DNA of 64,000 nt from Pseudarthrobacter sp. NIBRBAC000502770. GTDB lineage: Bacteria > Actinomycetota > Actinomycetes > Actinomycetales > Micrococcaceae. Each line of letters starts with the position of its first letter. The stretch's first letter is position 1. The DNA lies in the NCBI RefSeq assembly GCF_006517815.1, contig NZ_CP041198.1, forward strand, positions 2,294,001-2,358,000, in the 5' to 3' direction. Under the pieces are notes generated by a model. The model was not told the DNA's origin. It worked only from the letters and a program-made list of their open reading frames with translations, and did not search any database. The position numbers and the translations under genes are program-made. Below are positions 16,149 through 26,224 of the stretch, in pieces.

Positions 16149-19100
16149 TCAAGGTTTGGCAAGCGCAGCGGCGACGATTCCTTCCAGCTCGGCCGCCGTC
16201 CCAAGGTCGTGCGGCCGCACCACGGCGTTGTCGGCAACGTAGAAGAATGCGGCCCGCACTTCTTTCAGCGGAACATCCTTGAGGCGTGCCCACGCGAGCC
16301 GGTAGACCGCCAGCTGTACCGACCGGATCTTCAGCTGCGCGGCGGACGGCCGGCGTCCGGTCTTCCAGTCCACCAGGTCCCAGCGCCCGTCGGCATCCTG
16401 GAACACAGCGTCAACCCGGCCACGCACCACCACTTCCCCCACCCGGGTTTCCACGGGGACCTCCACGAAGGCCGGTGACCGGTCAGCCCAGGGGGAAGCC
16501 TTGAAGGTGGCCACCATCTGGTCCAGGTCGTAGGCAGCGTCGATGTGGTCGTCCGAGCCAGGCGCTTCGCCGAGGTCCAGCATCCCGGCCCGGCCGAAAT
16601 ATTCCTCTACCCAGGCGTGGAAAGCCGTGCCCTTCCGGGCCGACATGCCGGGTTCGCGTGGTACCGGACGGCGCAGCCTGCCAAGGACCGCCTGGGGGTC
16701 GTCCCCGAGGTCAACCAGCGTGGAAGCTGAAATGTGGGTGGGCAGGTGCACGTCCTGGCCGCTTGACCTCCTTGCCCTGCGCTCCAGCAGCAGCGAAGCT
16801 TCGTGGGCCCAACCTGCCGCTGCCCCCGTAAGTCCGGGCAGCGGACTGCCGTCCGTCCCTGGGCTGTTCCCCTCTGCTGCACCGCCGCCCCGATCGGTCT
16901 GGGTATCACCGGTGTCCAGTATTCCGAGCACCCGCTGGGCCGCAGCTTCCATGGCTGTCCTGCGCCCGCGGGCCAACCGAAGGCGTTCACCGGTCCGCGG
17001 GTCCACGGGTCCCTCCAGGGGATCGTAGGGCCAGCGGGCTTCTTCAGTTTCCAGCGTCAGCGGGCTCTGGAGCGGCAAAGCAGCCTCGTCGAGCGACAGC
17101 TTGTGGACGACTGCGCTCGGTTGCCCGCCATCAGCTGGCTGCGTCAGGGCTTCCAGCTCTGCGAGGAACGGAGACATCTCCGCGCGTCCGGCCCGCGATC
17201 CCACCCAGGCGGCACTGGAGACCCACAGGACATGCTTGGCCCTGGTGTAGGCCACGTAAGCCAGCCGGCGTTCCTCCGATTCCCCGTGGGCCTGGACGCC
17301 GGCCTTGTATTCCTTCTCGGCATCCAGCCAGCCTTTCTGGTCCGGCTGGTCGAGGTCCCACTGCGGCAGGTCTGCGCGGTCACCGCGGAGGGGCCACGGA
17401 AGCGCGGCGGACCCGCTGCTCCAGCGCGAGTCCCGGTCGCTGGGAAACGCTCCCGCGTTCATGCCCGGGACAAACACAACGTCCCACTCGAGGCCTTTGG
17501 AAGCGTGCACCGTCAGCAACTGGACGGCTTCGCGGTTTACGTCGCTGGCCGGCGCTTCCAACCCGTTCTCTTCCGCCGACGCCGCCTCAAGCCAAGACAG
17601 GAAGGCGAGGATGTCCACCCGCTGCGAGGTGCGGAGGAACCCGGCGGCCGCATCCTGGAAAGCATCGAGGTTGCGGCGCGCCTGGTGGATGCTGATTCCG
17701 GGCCGGGCCGCCACTTCGATATCCAGCAGCATGGCCCGTTCCACCTCCCCCAGAAGCGTTGTGAGGTCGTCCCCCAGGTAGCCGCGGAGTTGCCTTAACT
17801 CGAGCGACAATTTCGCCAGCCTGCTGCGGGCCTCCATGCTGAGGGTGCGGCCATTGGATGAGGTCCACCCTTCCCGTGGCAGGAAATCAAGTGCCTCCAC
17901 CAGGCTGGCGGCGTCGGTCAGGTCCCCTTCGAGGACCGGTTCCTCTGCCTCGCCGCCGTTGTCCTGGACGTCGGGCTCGAACCCCTGCGGGGCCCTTCCG
18001 CGGCTCCGTGCGAGCTGGCTCGACCAGTCGCGCAGGGCCATAAGGTCGGCCGGGCCGATGCGCCACCGGGCGCCTGCGATCAGCCGCATGAGGGCATCGG
18101 AGCGGCCCGGATCGGCAAGGACGCGCAGGGTGGCTACAAGGTCCACTATCTCCGGGGTGTCCAGAAGCCCCCCGAGGCCCACGATTTCGTAGGGAATCCC
18201 CCGGGCTTCGAACTGACGCCGGACCGGCTCCATCTGGGCGCGCCTGCGGCACAGTACGGCAAGCGCCGGCGGTTCGGCCGTGCCATCGGGATTCAGCTCG
18301 AAGTCAGTCAGCCGGTACCTCAGGACGTCGTCGGCCAGCGCAGCAGCTTCTTCGACATCGCTGGCGAAACGCCCCAGCACTACTGTTCCGTCCACTGCAT
18401 GGGGACTCGGCCGCAGTGGAGGGACTTCGGCAGCGGGCGTCCTGCTTCCGGCTGGCCCGTTGGAGGCCGCCGCCCGGCCCAGGGACTGCGACATGACATT
18501 GGCTGCTGCAAGGATGGACCGGCCATTACGCCAGGCCGTGGTCAGGTACGAGGTTGGCGCGGGCGCCCAGCCGCCTTCTTCCTCCGCCGCTCCGGTGCGC
18601 ATCGGGAACTCGCGGACGAAATGAAACAACTGCCCTGCCGAAGCACCACGGAACCCGTAAATGGACTGATTGGGATCTCCGACAGCCGTCACGGCGTGGC
18701 CGCCGCCGAACAGCCGGGAAAAGAGCACCAACTGGGCGTACGAGGTGTCCTGGAATTCGTCAAGGAGAACCACCTTGTACCGTTGCCGCTCCATCTGGGC
18801 CGCCAGCGGCACGTCCTGCGCCACCTTGGCGGCAAGGGCAACCAGGTCACCGAAATCCAGTGCCCCGCGCGCCCGTTTGGCCGCGGCGTAGCGGCCCACC
18901 ATGTCGGCAACGCTTGCCCTGGTCCGCAACATCCCGCCAAGGTCCAATGCTGCCTTTGGCGTGCTCTTCTTCTTGTCGGCCAGGTAGGGCAGGGATTCGA
19001 ACTCGGACAGGCGGGCCATCAGCCACGCCTCCACATCCTCGGGCTCCTGGAGGTGCTCTGCGCATTCCCCGGCCAGCTGGATCACGGCCTTCACCAGGGT

Positions 19101-19655
19101 GGATTTAGCGGCCCGGAAGTGCTGGTATTCGCCGTCGTACGCTTCAACCACTTCGCTGGCCAGCTGCCAGGCCTGCGCACCGCCGAGCAGAACAACGTCC
19201 CGCTCCACGCCAAGCCGCAGCCCATAGTCGGACACGACGCCACTGGCAAACGAATGGTAGGTGGACACCTTGGGCTCCAGGGCCTCGCTGCTGAGCAAGC
19301 CCTCCGGAAAGACCTCATGCGCGCTGTCCTTGGCAGCAATACGCTGCAGCGCCAGGAGCTTTGACCGGATCCGGCTGGCGAGTTCGCCGGCTGCCTTGCG
19401 GGTGAACGTCACGCCCAGGACTTCCTCGGGGGTGACCCAACCGTTGGCCACCAGCCACACCACCCGGTCCGCCATGGTGGCGGTTTTACCCGAGCCAGCG
19501 CCCGCAATGACCAGCCGGGGCGCCAAGGGGGACGAAATGATGGCGGATTGCTCGGGCGTGGGGGTGTTCTTCTCGCCAAGCAGCGCGGAGAGTTCCCCGG
19601 GGCTGAAACGCACGGCCGGAGCGGCGACCGCGACGGCAGCCGGCAGCCCGCTCAT
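16149..19655 (-). CDS. adnB: ATP-dependent helicase-nuclease subunit AdnB
   Basis: One half of the AdnAB motor-nuclease that resects DNA double-strand breaks in actinobacteria. About 1,168 residues: a UvrD-type motor with Walker A AGAGSGKT (about 51-58), a DEFQD box and motif VI (LAYVAYTRAKHVLWVSS), then a RecB-type nuclease near the C-terminus with VDAVFQD and LVDWKTGRR (DWKTG at about 1096). The ATG at 19653-19655 overlaps the adnA TGA as ATGA and is preceded by AGGTG, so the longer upstream in-frame start was rejected. Matches Rv3201c in size and position. Confidence 0.93.
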   Translation of the reverse strand: MSGLPAAVAVAAPAVRFSPGELSALLGEKNTPTPEQSAIISSPLAPRLVIAGAGSGKTATMADRVVWLVANGWVTPEEVLGVTFTRKAAGELASRIRSKLLALQRIAAKDSAHEVFPEGLLSSEALEPKVSTYHSFASGVVSDYGLRLGVERDVVLLGGAQAWQLASEVVEAYDGEYQHFRAAKSTLVKAVIQLAGECAEHLQEPEDVEAWLMARLSEFESLPYLADKKKSTPKAALDLGGMLRTRASVADMVGRYAAAKRARGALDFGDLVALAAKVAQDVPLAAQMERQRYKVVLLDEFQDTSYAQLVLFSRLFGGGHAVTAVGDPNQSIYGFRGASAGQLFHFVREFPMRTGAAEEEGGWAPAPTSYLTTAWRNGRSILAAANVMSQSLGRAAASNGPAGSRTPAAEVPPLRPSPHAVDGTVVLGRFASDVEEAAALADDVLRYRLTDFELNPDGTAEPPALAVLCRRRAQMEPVRRQFEARGIPYEIVGLGGLLDTPEIVDLVATLRVLADPGRSDALMRLIAGARWRIGPADLMALRDWSSQLARSRGRAPQGFEPDVQDNGGEAEEPVLEGDLTDAASLVEALDFLPREGWTSSNGRTLSMEARSRLAKLSLELRQLRGYLGDDLTTLLGEVERAMLLDIEVAARPGISIHQARRNLDAFQDAAAGFLRTSQRVDILAFLSWLEAASAEENGLEAPASDVNREAVQLLTVHASKGLEWDVVFVPGMNAGAFPSDRDSRWSSGSAALPWPLRGDRADLPQWDLDQPDQKGWLDAEKEYKAGVQAHGESEERRLAYVAYTRAKHVLWVSSAAWVGSRAGRAEMSPFLAELEALTQPADGGQPSAVVHKLSLDEAALPLQSPLTLETEEARWPYDPLEGPVDPRTGERLRLARGRRTAMEAAAQRVLGILDTGDTQTDRGGGAAEGNSPGTDGSPLPGLTGAAAGWAHEASLLLERRARRSSGQDVHLPTHISASTLVDLGDDPQAVLGRLRRPVPREPGMSARKGTAFHAWVEEYFGRAGMLDLGEAPGSDDHIDAAYDLDQMVATFKASPWADRSPAFVEVPVETRVGEVVVRGRVDAVFQDADGRWDLVDWKTGRRPSAAQLKIRSVQLAVYRLAWARLKDVPLKEVRAAFFYVADNAVVRPHDLGTAAELEGIVAAALAKP

Positions 19656-22600
19656 TCGGTCACCTGCCGACCACGCACGCACAGCGGGCACACCTCGGGG
19701 AGCCGGCAGCCGTGGCCGCCGTGACTGCCTTTGGCGGGGTCATGGCGCGCGATGAATTCGCTTCCGCCCATGACGGCGGCAGCCTCCTTGACCATGTCCA
19801 TGGCCCAGTTCTCCTCGGGGTTGAGTGGTTCCTGCTGCTGGATGGCCGGGCTCTTCGCCCCGGTCCCAAGCTGCGCCAGCACGGCGCCGCCGGACAGTCC
19901 CTGCCCGCCCCCGGAGGCGGCGTTGAACCCGCCGGCAAGGACAGCAGCCTGGTAGGCGCCCAGCTGCGGGTGGCGGGACAGTTCGTCCTTGCCGGGCTGC
20001 CGTTTTCCGGTCTTGAGGTCAACCACCACCAGACGGCCTTCGCCATCGATTTCCAAGCGGTCCACCTGGCCGCGGAGTACCGCTTCCCGCGGTGCAGCGT
20101 CATCCACCGCCACGGCGCCGAGGGCCACTTCAAAGTCCTGTTCGACGCCCAGCAGGCTGCGGCCCTCACCCCTCATGGAGAGCACATAGTGCGCCAACTT
20201 CCGCACCATCACTTCGGCTCGCTGGAAGTCCAGGCGCCCCTCCCAGTTGTCCTTCATACCGAGCGCCGGCCACCGCCGCACCAGTTCGGCGACGTACTCG
20301 GATCCTGCCGCGTCCGGCATGTCCTGGGCGATTCCGTGCACCAGGGTCCCCAGGCTCCGGGCGAAGTCGGTGGCAGGCTCCCCTCCGGCTGCCTGGACGA
20401 ACCAGTCCAACGGCGACTTCTGCACCGTCTCGACCTTTGACGGCGATACGGACACCGTGCCCCCGGGCGGGACCACCGCGTCGGCGGAGGTCAGCGGGGC
20501 CAGGCCCCACCAGCTGTCCGGGTGCGCTCCGGCAACGGCTGGCTCGGCCGCGGCGAGATGGGCCAGGACCCTCGCCGCTTCCGCAGCCTGCGGCGTCCCG
20601 CCGTCGAGCTGGGCATGCTGCCGAAGCTCGGCAACCAGGGCCCGCAGCGTCATGGGCCGTTCCACCTGGGTGAAAGCCCGGCCGCCTTCGTCCGGTCCCA
20701 GCGGTGCAACGAAATCCAGGAATGACGACGGCTGGTGGTCCTCCGACGAGACCGCGGTACAGACCAGCAGTTCGCGTGCCCTGGACACGGCCGTGGAGAA
20801 ACTGCGCAACTCGTCATAGCGGATATCCCGCAGCCGGCTAAGGGGGTCGCGCTGGAGGGCGTACTCCGGACCGTGCTCCACGGCGTCCGCATACAGGGTG
20901 CTGCCGAGCAGCTCACCACGGAGCCTCGTGTTGGGCCACACCCCTTCCTGCAGGCCCGCAATGATCACCACGGGCCATTCCCGGCCCGCCGCACTGGCCG
21001 GCGTCATTAGCTCCACTGCGTCCTCGAGCTGGGCACGGGCGGCCAGGGTATCCATGGGAAGCTCCTGGTTGAGGAGGTACTCGAGGAACTGTTCGGGGCC
21101 GGCGCCGGGCATCTGGTCCACGTAGCGTTCGGCCGTATGGAACAGCGCCATCATGGCGTCAAGGTCGCGGTCAGCCCGTGCCCCGTGCGGACCCCCCAAC
21201 AAGGCCGTCCGTGTCCAGGCCGCCGAAAGCCCTGTCGAGTCCCAGAGCGCCCACAGTACCGATTCTGCGTTGGCACCCGGCATTCCAGCCGCCTCCCGCC
21301 CCGCGTGGATCATCCGCGCCGTGCGCCGTGCAGCGCGCCCTTCGATCCCCAACGCGCCCAGCGCACCCGGCTCAAGCAGGGCCTGGACCAGCAGCGCATC
21401 ACTGGCCCGGCCCCCGCCGCCCAGCAATTCCTCGCGCCGCAGTGATTGCCGGAGCCTGCGCAGTTCGATGGAGGTGGCGCCTCCGATCCGTGAGGTAAGA
21501 AGGGATACCGCCGCTTCGGGTGTCAGAAGCTCCGGGTCCAGGGCGATGGCGAAGGCGTCCAGGAGCGGGCGTACGGCTACTTCGTCGCGGACCGCCGATT
21601 CCGCCACGGGTACCCGGACGGGAATCCCCTGGCCGGACAAGTAGCGCTGCAGTTCGCTGACCTGGCCGCCATTGCGCACGATGACAGCCATGTCTGCCAG
21701 ATCACGGTTGTGGTTTATGTGCTGGTCCAGGATCCGCTGGGCGACGTACCGCAGCTCATGCACCGGTGTAGGAACCAGGTGCGCCTCCACGCTGCCGGAG
21801 AGGCCGGCTTGTGCGGGCTCCGTGAGCCGGCGCGCCAGCTGGCCCCCGGCCCGTTGGGAGATGCGGCCGGCGACGTTGAGCCAGGCCTCCGCCACCGCGG
21901 GCGACAGTCCGTGCGCATACCCCAGCGGACGCTCGATGATGGTGTTCTGCGTGGCCAGCAGCCGGGGCAGTTCAGCCACAAGATCCGGCCGGGCTCCCCT
22001 GAATCCCTGGACCACCGTGTCCGGCGACGCCGTCACGTAGCAGTCCTTGCCTGCCGCAATATCGGCCAGCAACTCAAAGATGGCGGGGTTTGCTTCCTGG
22101 ATATCGTCCACCAGGACCACCTGCAGCCTTGCGCGTTCGGCAGCGAGGAATTCCGGCGCGTCCTGGAAGATCTGCCGGGCGGCTGTAATGATTCCGGCGG
22201 GGTCGAAGGCCTCAGGCATCCGCAGGTCAAGAACGTCACGGTATTCGGCGTAGAGCGCTGCCGCGGCTTTCCAGTCTGGCCGGCCGCAGGCATCCGCCAA
22301 GTTTGCAAGGTCCTCCGCCGTGCGGCCAGATTCGATAATGCGGTCAAAGAGTTGCCGCACCTCCTGGCGGAAGCCCCTGGTGTCGAGGGCGCCGTCCAGA
22401 TCGCTGGGCCACGGCAGCTCCAGGCCCGGCAGCCTGTGGCCCTCGAGGAGTTCCTTGATGATGAGGTCCTGCTCCGGGCCCGACAGCAGGCGGGGCGGCC
22501 TGGGCAGGGATATGACGCCTTCAGCCTTGGCTCGGCGGATCAGGTCGAATGCGTACGAGGCCCAGGTCCTGGCCGGTGTAGTGCTCAGGCTCCGGTCCAG

Positions 22601-22981
22601 CCGGGCAGTAAAACTGTCCCGCAGGAAATCGGCAGCAAGGCGGGTGGGCGCGAGGATCAGCATGCGTTCGGGATCGACGCCGTCGCGGAAGACCCGCTGG
22701 ACAGCGGCTTCAACGAGCACTGTGGTCTTTCCCGTGCCCGGTGCACCCGGGACCAGGACCGGTCCGGATCCTTGGGTAACGTCGACCGCCGCCTGCTGGT
22801 CCGGTGTAAGCCGAAGCAACCCGGCGTGCATCCGACGTGGCGGCAGGAGCCGAAGCGCGGGAGGGGCCGGCAGGGCGCCGCCGTCGGTGTGTCCAGGAGT
22901 GGGGAACCCAGGCTCCCGGCCAGCCTCCGGCTCCTGCCAGTGCGGGTCCCAGGGTCCGGTCAAAGGGATTGTTACGGTCAC
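19652..22981 (-). CDS. adnA: ATP-dependent helicase-nuclease subunit AdnA
   Basis: Partner of AdnB, 1,109 residues. An N-terminal Pro-rich section is followed by a UvrD-like motor (Walker A GAPGTGKT at about 79-86; DDIQEANP box) and a C-terminal PD-(D/E)XK nuclease with RGQVDRLEID and DLKTGKRQPG (from about 988). Three cysteines close the chain (C1092, C1098, C1101, in GCRLPEVCPLC), as in iron-sulfur-type RecB nucleases, although I see no obvious fourth cysteine just upstream. GTG at 22979-22981 overlaps the stop of the alkyltransferase-like gene as GTGA. Equivalent to Rv3202c. The three genes should be co-translated. Confidence 0.93.
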   Translation of the reverse strand: MTVTIPLTGPWDPHWQEPEAGREPGFPTPGHTDGGALPAPPALRLLPPRRMHAGLLRLTPDQQAAVDVTQGSGPVLVPGAPGTGKTTVLVEAAVQRVFRDGVDPERMLILAPTRLAADFLRDSFTARLDRSLSTTPARTWASYAFDLIRRAKAEGVISLPRPPRLLSGPEQDLIIKELLEGHRLPGLELPWPSDLDGALDTRGFRQEVRQLFDRIIESGRTAEDLANLADACGRPDWKAAAALYAEYRDVLDLRMPEAFDPAGIITAARQIFQDAPEFLAAERARLQVVLVDDIQEANPAIFELLADIAAGKDCYVTASPDTVVQGFRGARPDLVAELPRLLATQNTIIERPLGYAHGLSPAVAEAWLNVAGRISQRAGGQLARRLTEPAQAGLSGSVEAHLVPTPVHELRYVAQRILDQHINHNRDLADMAVIVRNGGQVSELQRYLSGQGIPVRVPVAESAVRDEVAVRPLLDAFAIALDPELLTPEAAVSLLTSRIGGATSIELRRLRQSLRREELLGGGGRASDALLVQALLEPGALGALGIEGRAARRTARMIHAGREAAGMPGANAESVLWALWDSTGLSAAWTRTALLGGPHGARADRDLDAMMALFHTAERYVDQMPGAGPEQFLEYLLNQELPMDTLAARAQLEDAVELMTPASAAGREWPVVIIAGLQEGVWPNTRLRGELLGSTLYADAVEHGPEYALQRDPLSRLRDIRYDELRSFSTAVSRARELLVCTAVSSEDHQPSSFLDFVAPLGPDEGGRAFTQVERPMTLRALVAELRQHAQLDGGTPQAAEAARVLAHLAAAEPAVAGAHPDSWWGLAPLTSADAVVPPGGTVSVSPSKVETVQKSPLDWFVQAAGGEPATDFARSLGTLVHGIAQDMPDAAGSEYVAELVRRWPALGMKDNWEGRLDFQRAEVMVRKLAHYVLSMRGEGRSLLGVEQDFEVALGAVAVDDAAPREAVLRGQVDRLEIDGEGRLVVVDLKTGKRQPGKDELSRHPQLGAYQAAVLAGGFNAASGGGQGLSGGAVLAQLGTGAKSPAIQQQEPLNPEENWAMDMVKEAAAVMGGSEFIARHDPAKGSHGGHGCRLPEVCPLCVRGRQVTE

Positions 22982-23394
22982 AAAACCATTCCATCATCAG
23001 GTACCGACAACCGGTGGAGCCGACGCTCCAGGTCCTCTGCAACTGCATCGATATTGTCAAAATCACTGTCGGTCGGTGCCCAGCGGGCGGCGGCCAGATC
23101 CACCCGCCACCGCCCCTCTCCGGTACGGAGGAACGACTCGTGATCGCCAACCAGTGGAGTGCCTTCTTCGAGGTAGAGGAGCAGGGCCTCGGCCTCGTGT
23201 CCGGGGGGCGCATGGCCGCTGGCCTTCAGGACCCGCCACCACGGGGCGCCGCCGCCATGATGGCTCATCACGGACCCGACCTGGCGCGGGCCGCCCGAGC
23301 CAAGAAGCTCGGCCACGTCGCCGTAGGATACGGCCGTCCCTGCCGGCACCAGCCTCACGACGGCCAGGACAGCTTGGACGTACTCATTCCGCAT
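22978..23394 (-). CDS. Alkyltransferase-like DNA repair protein (ATL)
   Basis: A 138-residue protein of the MGMT DNA-binding fold. The O6-alkylguanine acceptor motif PCHRV of true alkyltransferases reads PWWRVL here (51-56), so the reactive cysteine is replaced by tryptophan. That is the mark of ATL proteins, which bind O6-alkylguanine and pass it to nucleotide excision repair rather than repairing it themselves. The HTH (GTAVSYGDVAELLGSGG) and arginine-finger region are kept. A C-terminal extension follows the fold. First gene of the ATL-adnA-adnB operon, overlapping adnA by four bases. Confidence 0.92.
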   Translation of the reverse strand: MRNEYVQAVLAVVRLVPAGTAVSYGDVAELLGSGGPRQVGSVMSHHGGGAPWWRVLKASGHAPPGHEAEALLLYLEEGTPLVGDHESFLRTGEGRWRVDLAAARWAPTDSDFDNIDAVAEDLERRLHRLSVPDDGMVL

Positions 23395-23457
23395 TGATCC
23401 AATCTAGCCGCAGTGGCGCTCCACGGAATTGTCGGTGGGCCCCCTTAGCGTTGAAGC

Positions 23458-24168
23458 ATGAGTTCCTGGAACAGCCTCCCCCGCGCCGCCTTCGATCTGG
23501 AAACCACGGGCCGTAATTCCCGCGCAGCGAGAATCGTCACGGCCTCGATCACCGTGGTGGACCACCAGGGCGAGGTCATTAAGGAGCATGAGTGGCTGGC
23601 CGATCCGGGGGTAGAGATTCCGGCAGAGGCAAGTGACGTCCACGGGATCACCACCGAACAGGCCAGGCGTGATGGGCGTCCCGCCCACGAGGTCACACGG
23701 GAGGTCGCTGCCGTGCTGCAGGGCCTGTTCGATTCCGGGACTCCGGTCATCGCTTTCAACGCCAGCTACGACTTCACGGTCCTTGCTGCCGAGTCCGCAC
23801 GGTACGGGATTCCGCAGCTGTCCCGCTTCCCGGTCCTGGATCCGTACATCATGAACAAACAGGTTGACCGCTACCGGAAGGGCAAGCGGACATTGACTGC
23901 ATTGTGCGAGGAGTACGGTGTGGTCCTGGACAATGCACACACCTCCGCGGCCGATGCCCTGGCTACCCTCAGGGTGCTGGACGCGATGGCGGGCAAGTTC
24001 CCCAAGCTGATGATGCCGGCAAGCCAACTGCACCAGCTGCAGGTGGACTGGGCGGTGAGCCAGGCGTCCGATTTCCAGGAGTACCTGCGCAAGACGAAGC
24101 CGGCCGCCGTCATTGAAGGAGACTGGCCGGTGCTCCCTCCCCAGGACGCCACCACAGGGGGCTTCTAG
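23458..24168 (+). CDS. DnaQ-like 3'-5' exonuclease
   Basis: DEDDh exonuclease of 236 residues, cytoplasmic. ExoI motif is FDLETTG (about 11-17); ExoII appears as IAFNASYDFTVL (about 99-110); ExoIII as NAHTSAADALATL (about 159-171), giving the DEDDh set. A short C-terminal helical extension follows (QLHQLQVDWAVSQASDFQEY). It is divergent from the ATL-adnAB operon with 63 bases between, so shared promoters are likely. It lacks a polymerase-binding domain and may serve in proofreading or end trimming; the exact role is not shown. Confidence 0.88.
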   Translation: MSSWNSLPRAAFDLETTGRNSRAARIVTASITVVDHQGEVIKEHEWLADPGVEIPAEASDVHGITTEQARRDGRPAHEVTREVAAVLQGLFDSGTPVIAFNASYDFTVLAAESARYGIPQLSRFPVLDPYIMNKQVDRYRKGKRTLTALCEEYGVVLDNAHTSAADALATLRVLDAMAGKFPKLMMPASQLHQLQVDWAVSQASDFQEYLRKTKPAAVIEGDWPVLPPQDATTGGF

Positions 24169-24500
24169 GTTAACCCCCGGCGCACTCCCTTTTTGGGAGG
24201 CATGTCACAGTCACGCCGGTTAACAAACGTCGGGATATTGCAGGTGGCATCCTTCGCCCGCGGGACCTAAGCACCCTTCAGCTGCGTGCCGCTGTGCCGC
24301 TGAAGCGGAATTAAATTCGGCAGCAATCATCAGAGCCTCCGCATTGTTCATTCCACTTCCAGTATTTACCCGGGTGAGACAATAAAGTTTTGCGGTCACC
24401 CCTGCCCCGGACTGCTGGACCAGCGCCGGGCAGGTGCCAGGCGCCACAGCGCTGCCTTGCGGCCCGGTCGACGTATGCCTCATATGAAAGTGACAACCTG
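24169..24500 (+). other. Intergenic region upstream of the amino acid ABC transporter
   Basis: 332 bases without a recognisable gene. It opens with nested inverted repeats: outer arms GTTAACCCCCGGCG (24169) and CGCCGGTTAAC (24213-24223) enclosing CTCCC/GGGAG around T5, which could terminate the exonuclease transcript. Further on CTTCAGC pairs with GCTGAAG (about 24280-24305), and GGGTGA with TCACCC (24371-24408). I see no match to a riboswitch class I know. Confidence 0.5.
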
Positions 24501-25451
24501 ATGAAAATCAAAGCGATGAAGTGGCTCACTACCGCTCCCGTTGCGCTGGCCCTCGCGGTTTCCCTCGCAGCCTGCGGTGGCGGATCTTCCCAGCCCAGCG
24601 GCACCCCCACCGATGCCCTGCAGGGCAGCGACCAGCAGACGCTGGACAAGTACACCACTGCGGACGTGACGCCGATCGACAAGATCGACAAGACCAAGCT
24701 CGGCCTCATCACCGAGGGCACCCTGCGCGTGGGCACCCTTTCGGACGCACCGCCCAACATCTTCATCGACCCCTCCGGCAAGTTCACCGGCTACGACAAC
24801 GAACTGCTGCGCGCCATTGGCGACAAGCTGGGCCTCAAGGTCGAATTCGCCTCCACCGATTTCTCGGCCCTGTTGTCCCAGGTGGCCAATAAGCAGTTCG
24901 ACGTCGGATCCTCCTCGATTTCCACCACGGACAAGCGCCGTGAGACGGTCGGCTTCACGAACGGCTATGACTTCGGCTACATGGCTGTGGTCACCAAGAA
25001 CGATTCCAAGGTCAAGGGCTTCGCCGACCTCAAGGACGGCGTGCGCATCGGCGTGGTCCAGGGCACCGTTCAGGACGACTACGTCACCAACACCCTCGGC
25101 CTTGAACCGGTCCGTTTCCCGGATTACAACACTGTCTATGCCAACGTGAAGTCCGGCCAGGTCGACGCCTGGGTGGCACCCTCGCAGCAGGCCACCGGCC
25201 AGGTGAAGGACGGCGATAACACCAAGATCGCCGAAAAGGTTGTTAACACCCAGAACTTCACCGCGTACGCAGTGAACAAGGACAACAAGCCGCTGATTGA
25301 CGCCCTGAACGCGGGCCTGGATGCCGTCATTGCTGACGGTACGTGGACCAAGCTCACCGCCCAGTGGTACACGGACCGGCCCACCGCCAAGGAGCAGACC
25401 CCGCAGGGCTGGAAGCCGGGCAGCAAAGCCGTCCAGGTTCCCGCGAAGTAA
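24501..25451 (+). CDS. Polar amino acid ABC transporter substrate-binding lipoprotein
   Basis: Extracellular solute receptor of SBP family 3, 316 residues. The signal peptide carries a lipobox LAAC with Cys25 as lipid anchor (MKWLTTAPVALALAVSLAAC). The mature protein has typical family 3 features: GTLRVGTLSDAPP, GYDNELLRAIGDKLGLKVEF, and FDVGSSSISTTDKRRE. I took the ATG at 24501 rather than the frame opening at 24390 because it begins the lipoprotein signal. It is followed after 12 bases by the permease gene and then the ATPase gene, one operon. The exact amino acid is not readable from sequence. Confidence 0.9.
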   Translation: MKIKAMKWLTTAPVALALAVSLAACGGGSSQPSGTPTDALQGSDQQTLDKYTTADVTPIDKIDKTKLGLITEGTLRVGTLSDAPPNIFIDPSGKFTGYDNELLRAIGDKLGLKVEFASTDFSALLSQVANKQFDVGSSSISTTDKRRETVGFTNGYDFGYMAVVTKNDSKVKGFADLKDGVRIGVVQGTVQDDYVTNTLGLEPVRFPDYNTVYANVKSGQVDAWVAPSQQATGQVKDGDNTKIAEKVVNTQNFTAYAVNKDNKPLIDALNAGLDAVIADGTWTKLTAQWYTDRPTAKEQTPQGWKPGSKAVQVPAK

Positions 25452-25463
25452 CCCGGGCGTTCC

Positions 25464-26224
25464 ATGGATATCCTCAAACTGCTCTCCGATACCTTCCTTG
25501 ACTGGAAGGCGATCGGCGCCGTCCTGCCCAAAATGTTCGCCGTCGGGCTTCCGAATACGCTCGTTTTGGCTGTTTCGTCCGGCGTCATCGGAACAGTACT
25601 TGGCATGCTGCTTGCCCTGATGGGGATTTCCCGGAACGCCGGGGCCCGCTGGGTGGCTCGCATCTACACGGATGTGCTCCGCGGGCTGCCGCCCATCCTC
25701 ACCATCCTGGTGATTGGGCTCGGATTCGGGCCGATCGTCCGGCAATGGACCGGATCCACCAGCCCGTACCCGATGGCGATTGCCGCGCTGTCCCTGATGT
25801 CGGCCGCCTACATCGGCGAGATCTTCCGCTCCGGCATCCAGAGCGTGGACAAGGGCCAGCTCGAAGCAACCCGTGCCCTGGGGTTCGGCTACGGCCCGGC
25901 CATGCGCCTGGTAGTAGTACCCCAGGGCGTCCGGCGGGTGCTTCCGGCCCTGGTCAACCAGTTCATCGCCCTGATCAAGGAGTCCTCCCTGGTCTTCATG
26001 CTCGGGCTGCTGGCCAGCGAACGCGAGATCTTCCAGATCGGCAAGGACGCGGCGTCCACCAGCGGCAACTTGTCGCCCTACGTCGCTGCGGCGGTGTTCT
26101 ACCTGGCATTGACCGTCCCGCTGACCCACTTCGTGAACTGGATCGACCGGCGCCTCCGCACCGGCCGGCCCGAAAAGAAAGAACCGGACGAGGCCGCAGC
26201 CGTCGTTGGAAAGGGAGCCCAGGC

